This document shows, in pieces, positions 42,354 to 50,539 of a DNA stretch of 64,000 nucleotides. Every line of letters starts with the position of its first letter. Position 1 is the stretch's first letter. The stretch covers positions 8,759 through 72,758 of the forward strand of contig JANNRR010000011.1 of assembly GCA_031401675.1 (NCBI GenBank). Reading direction: 5' to 3'. Position numbers and translations under genes: made by a program. This DNA comes from JANNRR01 sp031401675 (lineage in GTDB: Bacteria; Pseudomonadota; Alphaproteobacteria; Rhodobacterales; Rhodobacteraceae). The notes under the pieces are model-generated. The model was not told the origin of the DNA, made no database searches, and saw only the letters and a list, made by a program, of their open reading frames with translations.

Positions 42354-43385
42354 ATGTCCCGGCGTCCGACCATCACCGATCTGGCAGCCGCGTCAGGTGT
42401 CAGTCTGGCCACGGTCGACCGCGTCCTGAACGGGCGTCAGCCGGTGCGCGAGGCGACGGCCCTGCGCGTCTACGAGGCCGCAACCAGACTGGGCTATCAT
42501 GCTGCGCCGCTGATCCGGCAAAGGATAGCCCAAGACCTGCCCGAACTGACCCTGGGTATCCTGCTGCAGAAGCCCGAACAGGCGTTCTATCAGGAATTTC
42601 GTGCTGCGCTGGAGGCGGCAGCCCGGGCCGTCACCCATGCCAGGCTCCGGCTGATCGTGGATTTTCTGCCGACGCAGAACCCGACTGAAATCATCGAAAA
42701 GCTGTCGTCGATCGGGTCGCGGGCGCAGGCCGTTGCGCTGACCGCGATCGATCATCCCCGCGTCACCGATGCCATCGCCCAATTGCGGACAAGGGGGGTG
42801 CCGGTGTTTTCGCTGCTGTCGGATTGCGCGCAGGGCGTCCGGCAGGGTTACCTTGGGATCAACAACCTGCGCGCTGGCCGTACCGCCGCCTGGATGATCG
42901 CGCGTGGCCTTCCCGACCACGCAGAGATCGGCCTGTTCGTCGCCGGCCATCGCTGGCATGGCCATGAACTGCGCGAAACCGGCTTTCGCAGCTATTTCCG
43001 TCAGGTGGTGCCGTCGGCGCTGGTGCTGGACGCCTTGGTCAACCTCGACACGCCGGAACTGACCTACGCCGCGACGCTTGACCTCATGGCCCGCCGCCCG
43101 GCCCTTGCCGGCATCTACTGCGCCGGCGGCGGGATGGAGGGCACGATTCAGGCGATCCGCGACGAGGGCGTTGGTCGCCCGATCACGCTGGTTGTAAACG
43201 AACTGACCGACATCAGCCGGACGGCCCTGGCCGACGGTGTGGTCTCGCTGGTGATCGCCACGCCTTTGCCGCGCCTGGCCCGCGAGCTTATGGCGCTGAT
43301 GACGGCCTTGCCAACGGAAGGCCCGACCCAGATGCCCGGGCAGGTATTTCTGCCGATGGACCTGCACCTGCCGGAAAGTCTGTAA
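42354..43385 (+). CDS. LacI family transcriptional regulator 2
   Basis: A 343-aa regulator. The HTH at residues 5-55 reads TITDLAAASGVSLATVDRVL, followed by NGRQPVREATALRVYEAA; the effector domain is of the ribose/periplasmic-binding type (TLGILLQKPEQAFYQEFR, GIYCAGGGMEGTIQAIRD). It is divergent from the mocD/mocE pair and upstream of the inositol uptake operon. It probably controls one or both, alongside the RpiR protein. Start ATG 42354 follows a weak GGGAAATGCAAGG. Confidence 0.9.
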   Translation: MSRRPTITDLAAASGVSLATVDRVLNGRQPVREATALRVYEAATRLGYHAAPLIRQRIAQDLPELTLGILLQKPEQAFYQEFRAALEAAARAVTHARLRLIVDFLPTQNPTEIIEKLSSIGSRAQAVALTAIDHPRVTDAIAQLRTRGVPVFSLLSDCAQGVRQGYLGINNLRAGRTAAWMIARGLPDHAEIGLFVAGHRWHGHELRETGFRSYFRQVVPSALVLDALVNLDTPELTYAATLDLMARRPALAGIYCAGGGMEGTIQAIRDEGVGRPITLVVNELTDISRTALADGVVSLVIATPLPRLARELMALMTALPTEGPTQMPGQVFLPMDLHLPESL

Positions 43386-43437
43386 CCGCCCGAATCTCCC
43401 GGCAACCTGCGGGATTTTTCGCTGCGGTGGAATTTAC

Positions 43438-43473
43438 TGGTTGCAAATCATTGGTTTTGGAATAAATGTTCCA
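43438..43473 (+). promoter_or_regulatory. Predicted promoter with RpiR-type operator (site B)
   Basis: TGGTTGCAAAT, nine bases (CATTGGTTT), then TGGAATAAATGTTCCA; the palindrome extends to 7-bp arms, TTTGGAA-N6-TTCCAAA, at 43456-43475. The layout is identical to site A before iolC. It lies 52 bp before the TIM-barrel gene that starts the uptake operon. Confidence 0.72.
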
Positions 43474-43524
43474 AAGACACCCCCGGCATACGCGGAATCT
43501 CGGGGACTGGGAGGATGCGCTGCC

Positions 43525-44349
43525 ATGCCCGCCACACTGCCAGTGCGCTTTGCGCTGAACCACATGACCGCGCCGAACCTGGAGGTCGATCAGTTCTTTG
43601 CCCTGTCCGCGCAGCTTGGCTTGCGCGAGGTCGAGATCAGGAATGACCTTCAGGGTCAGGCGATTCTCGACGGAACCACCCCCGAAACCATCCGGGCCGC
43701 CGCCCGGAAGCACGGACAAAAGATCATCACGATCAACGCCTTGCAGCGTTTCAACGATTGGTCCGATACCCGTGCCGCCGAGGCCGAGCACCTCGCCGGA
43801 TGGTGTCAGGCAACGGGGGCCGCCGCACTGATTCTGGTGCCGAAAAATGATGGCACCGGCTGCGCCGACGGTGAACGCCAGGCCAACGTGCGCACTGCGC
43901 TGCTGGGGCTGGCCCCGATTCTGCAACGCCACGGCATCCTGGGCTTCGTCGAAACGCTAGGGTTCGAAATCTGCTCGCTCCGCCGCAAGTCAGAGGCAGC
44001 AGCGGCGATCACCGACCTTGGCCTGTCGCACCTGTTCCGTCTCACCCACGATACATTCCATCACCATCTGGCCGGCGAGGATGCGATCTTTCCGGAACTG
44101 ACCGGGCTGATCCACATTTCCGGCGTCACTGACCGCGATGTGTCCGTATCCGACATGCGCGATTCGCATCGGGTATTGGTTGACAAGCACGATAGGGTGC
44201 AGAATGTCGTGCAGATCAGACGCTTGCTGGCTGCCGGCGTCGCCGTGCCCTGCGCGTTCGAGCCGTTCTCGGCTGCGGTACATGCCAGTACAACCCTTGC
44301 CGCCGATCTGGCGGCATCGATGAACTATATCCGCGCAGCCCTGGGCTGA
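43525..44349 (+). CDS. Sugar phosphate isomerase/epimerase-type TIM barrel, IolI/MocC-like
   Basis: A 274-aa AP-endonuclease-2 type TIM barrel. Metal-site segments: VEIRNDLQGQ near residues 37-46, GFVETLGFE (Glu ligand) near 140-148, LTHDTFHHHLAGED (Asp-His) near 175-188, and CAFEPFSAAVH (Glu) near the C-terminus. This is the pattern of inosose isomerase IolI and related IolE/MocC proteins. It heads the operon with the inositol-type importer and IolG. Because iolE is not in the iolCDB operon, it may do the missing dehydratase or an isomerase step. Start ATG 43525 with GGGAGGA upstream. Confidence 0.8.
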   Translation: MPATLPVRFALNHMTAPNLEVDQFFALSAQLGLREVEIRNDLQGQAILDGTTPETIRAAARKHGQKIITINALQRFNDWSDTRAAEAEHLAGWCQATGAAALILVPKNDGTGCADGERQANVRTALLGLAPILQRHGILGFVETLGFEICSLRRKSEAAAAITDLGLSHLFRLTHDTFHHHLAGEDAIFPELTGLIHISGVTDRDVSVSDMRDSHRVLVDKHDRVQNVVQIRRLLAAGVAVPCAFEPFSAAVHASTTLAADLAASMNYIRAALG

Positions 44350-44429
44350 CGCATACGGGATTGCCCTGCCACAGGCGGGGTTCCGGGGGAGGTAACGGTG
44401 ACCGGACACCATTCTTGGAGGACGACAAG

Positions 44430-45371
44430 ATGAGAAAGACCCTTATTGCCGCTGGCGTTCTGGCCCTGATGGGCTCGACCGCCATGGCGCAGAACATCGG
44501 CGTATCGATTGCCAAGTTCGACGACAACTTTCTGACCGTGATGCGTAACGGCCTTCAGGCCCATGCCGATGCGAACAGCATCAGTGTCCAGATCGAGGAC
44601 GCCGCCGACGATGTGGCCAAGCAACTTGACCAGATCAACAACTTCATCGCGAGCGGAGTCGTGGCCATCGTGGTGAACCCGGTCGATACTTCTGCAACCC
44701 AGGCGATGACCGATGCCGCCGCCGCCGCGGGTGTGCCGCTGGTCTATGTCAACCGCCAGCCGATCAACCTCGACACCCTGCCCGACAACCAGGCCTTCGT
44801 TGCCTCGCGCGAGTCCGAGTCGAGCACGCAGGGCGTGATTGAGATGTGCAGGGTCTGGGCAGAAGCAGGCAAGACCGAGGTCAATGCCTATGTGCTGCAG
44901 GGACAACTGTCGAACCAGGCTGCCGTGCAGCGCACGCAGAACATCTATGACGTGATCGATGCAGGCAAGTGCCCGGTCAAGATCAACGTGATCGACCAGC
45001 AGACCGCGAACTGGTCGCGCGACGAGGCGCAGAACCTTATGACCAACTGGCTGTCGACCGGCACCGCCTTTGACGGCGTCATTGCCAACAACGACGAGAT
45101 GGCGATCGGGGCGATCCAGGCGATGAAGGCCGCCAATATCGACATGGCCTCGGTAGTCGTCAGCGGCGTCGACGCCACGCAGGACGCACTGGCGGCGATG
45201 CAGGCGGGCGATCTGGACATCACCGTGTTCCAGAACGCTTTCGCGCAAGGCGCGGGCTCGCTCGACGCCGCAGTCAAGCTGTCCAAGGGCGAAGCCGTGG
45301 AACAGGCCGTCTGGATTCCGTTCGAACTTGTGACCCCGGCCAACATCGCCGACTATCTGGCCAAGAACTGA
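44430..45371 (+). CDS. Sugar ABC substrate-binding protein, inositol/rhizopine type (IbpA/MocB-like)
   Basis: Periplasmic binding protein of 313 aa, Peripla_BP_4 family. The Sec signal peptide is residues 1-20, cleaved after STAMA. Ligand-region blocks: SIAKFDDNFLTVMRNGLQAH, VNPVDTSATQAMTDAAAAAGV, PLVYVNRQPI and GVIANNDEMAIGAIQAMK. This is the form of myo-inositol and rhizopine binding proteins. Strong Shine-Dalgarno TTGGAGGACGACAAG before ATG 44430. It precedes permease and ATPase genes. Confidence 0.88.
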   Translation: MRKTLIAAGVLALMGSTAMAQNIGVSIAKFDDNFLTVMRNGLQAHADANSISVQIEDAADDVAKQLDQINNFIASGVVAIVVNPVDTSATQAMTDAAAAAGVPLVYVNRQPINLDTLPDNQAFVASRESESSTQGVIEMCRVWAEAGKTEVNAYVLQGQLSNQAAVQRTQNIYDVIDAGKCPVKINVIDQQTANWSRDEAQNLMTNWLSTGTAFDGVIANNDEMAIGAIQAMKAANIDMASVVVSGVDATQDALAAMQAGDLDITVFQNAFAQGAGSLDAAVKLSKGEAVEQAVWIPFELVTPANIADYLAKN

Positions 45372-45441
45372 TCCGCATCGCGGTCAGAACGACGAAAGGG
45401 GCAGGCAATTGCCCCTTTCACCACGGCAACGGGGGGCAGGC

Positions 45442-46560
45442 ATGGCACAGCAGGTGGCGCAGCACGGGGTCGGAGGACTGGCCTACGATTCGAAAAAGCG
45501 GGCACTTCCGCCCGAACTGAGCGTTCTGATCGCCCTGATCGCCATCACCGTGGTTTTCGAACTGCTGAACCGCTGGAACGGCGGCAGTTTCCTGTTCAAC
45601 GTGCGTGACAATGTCGACACCCTGTTCAACGAACAACGCATCAACATCATCCTGCTGCAGGTCGCCATCACCGGGATCATCGCCATCGGCGTGACCCAGG
45701 TGATCATCCTGGGCGGGATCGACCTGTCTTCCGGCTCGATCGTCGGTGCCACGGCAATGATCTCGATGAGCTTCGCCCAGACCGCGCTGGTCAACGGCAA
45801 CCCCAACCCCAAAGCGATCTTCGGCGACGGCTGGATGGACCTGCCGGTGATCGTGCCGATTGTCGTGGGCCTGAGCTGTGGCCTGTTCGCCGGGCTGGTC
45901 AACGGCGTCCTGATCGCCTACACGCGCATTCCGCCGTTCATTGCCACGCTTGGCATGATGGTTTCGGCCCGCGGCGTCGCCAAATGGTGGTCGAACGGCA
46001 ATCCGATCTCGTTTCCCACCGAGGGCTACGCCAGCCTTTCCAACGGCGACGTGCTGGGCGGGCTGAGCTTTGGCCTGATCTCCTGGCCGGGCCAGAACCC
46101 GGCGGTGGTGTTTTTCCTGCTGGCGATCCTGTTCCAGTTGATCATGATCTACACGCTCTACGGCAAGCGCAGCTATGCCATCGGGTCGAACGAGGCCGCC
46201 GCGCGGATGTCGGGCATCAATATCGCCCAACACAAAGTGCTGGTCTATGGCATCGCCGGCCTTCTCGCTGGGGCGGCAGCGATCCTGCTGACCTCGAAAA
46301 CCCTCACTGCCCAGGCCGGCATGGGGGTGATGCTGGAACTGGACGCCATCGCCATGGCGGTCATCGGCGGCGTATCGCTGTCGGGCGGGCGTGGATCGAT
46401 CGTCGGCACCATCCTTGGCGCGCTGATCTTTTCGGTGATCATCTCGGGCTTCACCTCGATCCGGCTCGACGCCTATTACCAGGAGATGGTGAAGGGCGCG
46501 ATCATCATCGGTGCCGTGGTGCTGGACCAGTGGCGCCAGCGCAGCCGGTCGAGGGGGTAG
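45442..46560 (+). CDS. Sugar ABC transporter permease (CUT2, inositol type)
   Basis: Inner-membrane permease of 372 aa in the ribose-type (CUT2) family, with eight or more hydrophobic segments. Blocks: VAITGIIAIGVTQVIILGGID, LSSGSIVGATAMISMSFAQT, YGKRSYAIGSNEAAARMSGI (the ATPase-docking loop) and VIGGVSLSGGRGSIVGTILG. I chose ATG 45442 after GGGGGGCAGG; a TTG at 45409 would add 11 residues. It forms the channel for the preceding binding protein. Confidence 0.9.
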   Translation: MAQQVAQHGVGGLAYDSKKRALPPELSVLIALIAITVVFELLNRWNGGSFLFNVRDNVDTLFNEQRINIILLQVAITGIIAIGVTQVIILGGIDLSSGSIVGATAMISMSFAQTALVNGNPNPKAIFGDGWMDLPVIVPIVVGLSCGLFAGLVNGVLIAYTRIPPFIATLGMMVSARGVAKWWSNGNPISFPTEGYASLSNGDVLGGLSFGLISWPGQNPAVVFFLLAILFQLIMIYTLYGKRSYAIGSNEAAARMSGINIAQHKVLVYGIAGLLAGAAAILLTSKTLTAQAGMGVMLELDAIAMAVIGGVSLSGGRGSIVGTILGALIFSVIISGFTSIRLDAYYQEMVKGAIIIGAVVLDQWRQRSRSRG

Positions 46561-46564
46561 GGCC

Positions 46565-47329
46565 ATGTCGGACATCATTCTGGAAACCCGCGGCCTGACC
46601 AAGCATTACGGCGGGGTGCATGCGCTGGAGGATGCCAATTTCACCCTGCGCGCCGGCGAGCATGTGGCGGTGGTGGGCGACAACGGTGCCGGCAAATCCA
46701 CCTTTGTGCGCCAGATAACGGCAGTGGAACAACGCACCGCGGGCCAGATTTCCTTTGACGGGCGCGAGGTCAGCTTTGCCGGACCGCTCGAGGCGCGCGA
46801 ATCCGGCATCGAGACGGTGTTTCAGACGTTGGCGCTGGCCGATGATCTGGATGTACCGTCGAACCTGTTCCTGGGGCGCGAGTTGTTCCGCCTGCGGCTC
46901 GGGCCCTTCTCGATCCTCGACCGCAAGACGATGCGGACACGCACCCTGGAGGCGTTGAAGACCACGGCGGTGAAAATCCCCAATGTCGACAACCCGATCC
47001 GCAACATGTCGGGCGGACAGCGGCAATGCGTGTCCATCGCCCGCACCGCCGCCTTTGCCTCGAAACTGGTGATCATGGACGAACCCACGGCCGCCCTGGG
47101 GGTGCAGGAAACCGCACAGGTCGAAAACATCATCCGGGGCCTGAAAGATCGTGGCGTGCCCTTGGTGCTGATCAGCCACAACCTGCGCCAGGTGTTCGAT
47201 CTGGTCGACCGGATCGTGGTATTCCGCCGCGGCCGCATCGTCGCCTCGCTGAACAAGGGCGAGACCGACGGCAACGACATCATCTCCTACATCACCGGCG
47301 TCAAGTCCGGCATCCCCGAACCCGCCTGA
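46565..47329 (+). CDS. Sugar ABC transporter ATP-binding protein, single-domain CUT2 type
   Basis: A 254-aa ATPase. Walker A GDNGAGKST near residues 39-47, signature MSGGQRQC, Walker B LVIMDEPTAALGV, His switch ISHN. Most CUT2 ATPases have two nucleotide-binding domains (about 500 aa); this one has a single domain, as in inositol/fructose (IatA-short, FrcA) systems, so it should work as a homodimer. Start ATG 46565, four bases after the permease stop. The 3' end runs into a 15-bp tandem repeat. Confidence 0.9.
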   Translation: MSDIILETRGLTKHYGGVHALEDANFTLRAGEHVAVVGDNGAGKSTFVRQITAVEQRTAGQISFDGREVSFAGPLEARESGIETVFQTLALADDLDVPSNLFLGRELFRLRLGPFSILDRKTMRTRTLEALKTTAVKIPNVDNPIRNMSGGQRQCVSIARTAAFASKLVIMDEPTAALGVQETAQVENIIRGLKDRGVPLVLISHNLRQVFDLVDRIVVFRRGRIVASLNKGETDGNDIISYITGVKSGIPEPA

Positions 47330-47376
47330 CGCGAACCCGCCTGAAACGTACCCGCCTGAATCGAACCCGCCAGACC
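47317..47376 (+). repeat. Four imperfect 15-bp tandem repeats at the end of the ATPase gene
   Basis: CGAACCCGCCTGACG, CGAACCCGCCTGAAA, CGTACCCGCCTGAAT, CGAACCCGCCAGACC. The first unit contains the ATPase stop (TGA 47327-47329); because the period is five codons, units 2 and 3 also bring an in-frame TGA. Likely replication-slippage product. Confidence 0.85.
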
Positions 47377-47439
47377 CCGGCACGCCCTGACCGGATGCCT
47401 TGCCCGCCAGCCTTGCCCGCCCCCCCATTCTTCTTTTCT

Positions 47440-47459
47440 CAAATATCCCCGCCGGAGGC
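47440..47459 (+). repeat. Dispersed intergenic repeat, copy 2
   Basis: CAAATATCCCCGCCGGAGGC, preceded by a TTCTTTTCT run, lies between the ATPase gene and iolG. It differs at one base from the core of copy 3 at 48646-48665. Confidence 0.7.
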
Positions 47460-47520
47460 ACCCACCCCTTCCCCAACCCCGGCGGACCGCGTATCGAACC
47501 TCCCAACCCCCGAGGACAAC

Positions 47521-48522
47521 ATGACCATCCGTTTCGCCCTTCTCGGTGCCGGCCGCATCGGCAAGGTGCACGCCCGCGCCATCGCAGCCAATCCCGACGC
47601 CAGACTGGTGGCCGTCGCCGATGCCTTTGCCGACGCCGCCAAGGCCATCGCCGATGGCTATGGCTGCGTGGTCCGCAGCATCGACGCCATCGCCGCCGCA
47701 TCGGATGTGGATGCCGTGGTGATCTGCACGCCCACCACCACGCATGCCGACCTGATCGAACAGTTCGCTAGGGCCGGCAAGGCGATCTTCTGCGAAAAAC
47801 CAATCGATCTGGATGTGGCCCGGGTACAGGCCTGCCTGAAGGTCGTGGCGGCAACCAAGGCCAAGCTGATGGTCGGCTTCAACCGCCGCTTCGACCCGCA
47901 TTTCGCCGCCGTTCGCGCCGCCATCGATGCCGGCAGGATCGGCGCGGTCGAACAGGTGGTGATCACCTCGCGCGATCCGGGTCCGCCGCCTGCGGCCTAT
48001 ATCAGACAGTCCGGCGGAATATTCCGCGACATGACGATCCACGATTTCGACATGGCGCGGTACCTGCTGGGTGAGGAGGTTGAAACCGTGCTGGCTGTGG
48101 CCTCGGTGCTGGTCGACCCCGAGATCGGCAAGCTTGGCGATTCCGATTCGGTTGCGCTGATCCTGACGACGAAAACCGGCAAGCAATGCCTGATCTCCAA
48201 TTCGCGCCGCGCCACCTACGGCTACGACCAGCGCATCGAGGTGCACGGCTCCAAAGGCGTGGTCAGTGCCGAAAACCAGCGCCCGGTGTCGATCGAGATT
48301 GCCAACGGCGACGGCTACACCCGCCCGCCGCTGCACGATTTCTTCATGACCCGGTACACGCAAGCCTACGCCGCCGAAATCGCCGCCTTCATCGCCTCGG
48401 TCGCTGCCGGCGCGGTGATTTCGCCCGACGGCCGCGATGGTCTGATCGCACTGGCGCTGGCGGATGCCGCGCTGAAATCCGTGGCCGAGGGCCGTGCCGT
48501 CAAGGTGTCCGAAATACTGTGA
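47521..48522 (+). CDS. iolG: Inositol 2-dehydrogenase, Gfo/Idh/MocA family (IolG)
   Basis: NAD-dependent oxidoreductase of 333 aa, first step of myo-inositol (or scyllo-inositol/rhizopine) oxidation. The Rossmann motif GAGRIGKVHA is at residues 8-17, the family EKP motif is in FCEKPIDL near 97, and the catalytic Asp-x3-His is DMTIHD (about 171-176). VGFNRRFDPHF is also diagnostic. Start ATG 47521; the longer upstream frame is a shadow of the ATPase gene. It is the last gene of the uptake operon, followed by a terminator 18 bp later. Confidence 0.93.
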   Translation: MTIRFALLGAGRIGKVHARAIAANPDARLVAVADAFADAAKAIADGYGCVVRSIDAIAAASDVDAVVICTPTTTHADLIEQFARAGKAIFCEKPIDLDVARVQACLKVVAATKAKLMVGFNRRFDPHFAAVRAAIDAGRIGAVEQVVITSRDPGPPPAAYIRQSGGIFRDMTIHDFDMARYLLGEEVETVLAVASVLVDPEIGKLGDSDSVALILTTKTGKQCLISNSRRATYGYDQRIEVHGSKGVVSAENQRPVSIEIANGDGYTRPPLHDFFMTRYTQAYAAEIAAFIASVAAGAVISPDGRDGLIALALADAALKSVAEGRAVKVSEIL

Positions 48523-48540
48523 GCCTGGCCGGCAAGGCGC

Positions 48541-48571
48541 AAAAAGGCCGGGCATCGAGCCCGGCCTTTTT
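48541..48571 (+). terminator. Rho-independent terminator of the inositol uptake operon
   Basis: AAAAAGGCCGGGC, loop ATCGA, GCCCGGCCTTTTT: a perfect 13-bp stem with a T-run on the right and an A-run on the left, so it can work for both strands, ending iolG and possibly the convergent PanB-like gene. Confidence 0.93.
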
Positions 48572-48645
48572 GCCTTGGGGCCGGTGGCACCGGCGGGATC
48601 GGGTGGCAGCGGCGGGGCCGGGTCGTGGCCGGGTCGTGGCCAGTC

Positions 48646-48665
48646 GCCTCCGGCGGGGGTATTTG
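48646..48665 (-). repeat. Dispersed intergenic repeat, copy 3
   Basis: On the minus strand CAAATACCCCCGCCGGAGGC, preceded by TTCTCTTTGGCC. It lies directly after the stop of the PanB-like gene, on the same strand. Confidence 0.7.
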
Positions 48666-48679
48666 GGCCAAAGAGAAGC

Positions 48680-49474
48680 CTATTTCGGCAGGCGCGCCAG
48701 AAAGGCCGCGAATTCGGCATCATCCACCGGCACCAGATGCTCGGCGGCCGGATAGGCACCGCTCTCGACATCGGCCTTGAACTCCCGGAACGCCGCGATG
48801 CGTTCCGCCTGCAGCCGGTCATATTCGGCCCGGAAATCGCGATAGACCCGGGCGTGGCGCGGGCGGTGGCCCCGGGTAAAGCCCAGCACATCCTCGGCGA
48901 ACAGGTACTGGGCATCGCCGCCGGTGCCTGCGCCCATCGAGAACATCATCAGGCTGCTGCGCCGGCTGATTTCGGCGGCGACCCGGTCCGGCACCACTTC
49001 CAGTTCGGCGCCGAACGCGCCCGCCCGTTCCAGAGCCTGAACCTGATCCCAGACCAGCATCGCACTGTCGGCGGTCTTGCCGACCGCCCGGAAGCCGCCG
49101 GTCCACGTCGCCTTTGACGGGATCAGCCCGACATGGCCGACGACCGGGATGCCCTCGGCCGCCAGCCGGGTGATGGTGTCGGTCGAGGCGGCGCAGTAGC
49201 AGCAATCGCCGCCGTTCCGGATCGCGCGATGCGCCGCCCTGAGGTAATCCTCATAGGTGCACAATTCGCCGTACAACAGACCGACCTGTACAAAGCAGGT
49301 GCCCGCCGCCTGCCGCATCTCGGGCGTCCACAGCGGATCGATGATCGACAGGATGTCGATCCCCGCCGCCGCCGCCGCCCGCGCCTCGTCCAAGGTTTCG
49401 ACAAACAGCATCGTCAGTTGCACGCGGCCTTTCAGCGCCCGCATGTCGGCCACCGTCCTGCGTTTTCCGGTCAT
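48680..49474 (-). CDS. Divergent ketopantoate hydroxymethyltransferase (PanB)-like protein
   Basis: A 264-aa TIM barrel of the PanB/PEP-mutase superfamily. Whole-length resemblance to PanB is clear (GHVGLIPSKATWTGGFRAVG; LEVVPDRVAAEI; SMGAGTGGDAQ; LGFTRGHRPRHARVY). However, PanB's magnesium-binding VGDSLG is replaced by IIDPLWTPE, the second Asp region LADLPF by VGLLYG, and the Lys-x-Glu of KIEGG by CYCAAS. Only the late Glu (LEVVP) remains. It therefore probably does another reaction. Start ATG 49474. The palindrome 105-120 bp upstream suggests inositol-linked regulation. Confidence 0.75.
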   Translation of the reverse strand: MTGKRRTVADMRALKGRVQLTMLFVETLDEARAAAAAGIDILSIIDPLWTPEMRQAAGTCFVQVGLLYGELCTYEDYLRAAHRAIRNGGDCCYCAASTDTITRLAAEGIPVVGHVGLIPSKATWTGGFRAVGKTADSAMLVWDQVQALERAGAFGAELEVVPDRVAAEISRRSSLMMFSMGAGTGGDAQYLFAEDVLGFTRGHRPRHARVYRDFRAEYDRLQAERIAAFREFKADVESGAYPAAEHLVPVDDAEFAAFLARLPK

Positions 49475-49578
49475 CCTGCCCCCCCGATTTCTGCGACCCG
49501 ATTGCCTGTCGCCGCTGGCCAAAGACTAGCAAGGCACCATCGGCCGAAACAGTCAAAACGCTCTGGATTCCGCAAATC

Positions 49579-49594
49579 CGGAATAAAAATTCCA
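49579..49594. promoter_or_regulatory. GGAA-N6-TTCC palindrome upstream of the PanB-like gene (site C)
   Basis: CGGAATAAAAATTCCA resembles sites A and B (GGAAT, A/T spacer, TTCC). It lies about 105 bp before the PanB-like start, in the 318-bp divergent region shared with the glycosyltransferase gene at 49793. The TTGCAAAT block of sites A and B is not present at the same distance. No gene is seen in the rest of this region. Confidence 0.5.
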
Positions 49595-49792
49595 GAAGTG
49601 GCGATGATCTGGCCGGATTCTCGCGCTTGCTGACAGATTGTTGCAATTGCCGTGGAATGGGTCGCACAATCGCGCGAGCTTCCGCCGGGGCAAATGCCTG
49701 GCCATTGCCACTTTGCATCCTTGCATGCTACCCGCGCAGGGTCGGCCCGAAACAGGGGGTCCGCACGAGGAGGCTGGAATGGCCACCGGGGT

Positions 49793-50539
49793 ATGGACAT
49801 GCGATTCTGTGTTGTTGTTCCGATGAAAAACGAAGCAGAGAACGCCGCGTCGCTGATTGAAGAGATCGAGGCGGCTTGTATGCCGCTTGGCCCGTTTGAA
49901 CTGATCGTGATCGACGACGGTTCCTCGGATGGCACCCGGGCGCGGCTGCTGGCGCTGGCATGTGGCCGCGACTGGATGCGGGTTCTGGGGCATGACCGCT
50001 CTGGCGGGCAGTCGGCTGCGGTTCACAGTGGCGTGCTGGCGGCAGATGCACCGGTCATCTGCACGCTGGACGGCGACGGCCAGAACCCGCCCGCCGAACT
50101 GCCGCGCCTGCTGGCCCCGCTCTTGGACCCGGGCGCACCGCACCGGCTCGGGCTGGTCGCGGGGCAAAGGGTCGGACGCAAGGACACCTGGTCAAAGAAA
50201 CTGGCCTCGCTGGCCGCGAACCGCATCCGCGCCTGGTTGTTGCACGACAGCACCCGCGATACCGGTTGCGGGCTCAAGGCGTTCCGGCGCGACGCCTTTC
50301 TGGCGCTGCCCTATTTCAATCACATGCACCGCTATCTGCCCGCGCTCTTTGCCCGCGACGGCTGGCAGATCGCGCATGTCGACGTGTCGCACCGGCCGCG
50401 CCAGGCCGGTCGGTCGAACTATTCCAACTTCGGGCGCGCCGTCGTCGGTCTTTATGACCTGGTCGGTGTGGCCTGGCTCTTGAAACGGCGCAAGTCGGTG
50501 CAGCCGCACCCGCTTGCCAGGGATCGGATCGAACCATGA
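49793..50539 (+). CDS. Glycosyltransferase family 2, polyprenyl-phosphate sugar synthase type
   Basis: A 248-aa GT-A enzyme. VVVPMKNEAENAASLIEEI near the N-terminus, IDDGSSDGT (residues ~43-51) and TLDGDGQNPP (~90-99) are the nucleotide-sugar and metal sites; FRRDAFLALPYFNHMHRYLP and RPRQAGRSNYSNFGR follow. This is the DPM1/ArnC type, charging undecaprenyl phosphate with a sugar at the inner membrane. It ends without a long membrane anchor, only one hydrophobic patch. It could start at ATG 49793 or 49799. Coupled by ATGA to the LAB_N gene. Confidence 0.88.
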   Translation: MDMRFCVVVPMKNEAENAASLIEEIEAACMPLGPFELIVIDDGSSDGTRARLLALACGRDWMRVLGHDRSGGQSAAVHSGVLAADAPVICTLDGDGQNPPAELPRLLAPLLDPGAPHRLGLVAGQRVGRKDTWSKKLASLAANRIRAWLLHDSTRDTGCGLKAFRRDAFLALPYFNHMHRYLPALFARDGWQIAHVDVSHRPRQAGRSNYSNFGRAVVGLYDLVGVAWLLKRRKSVQPHPLARDRIEP

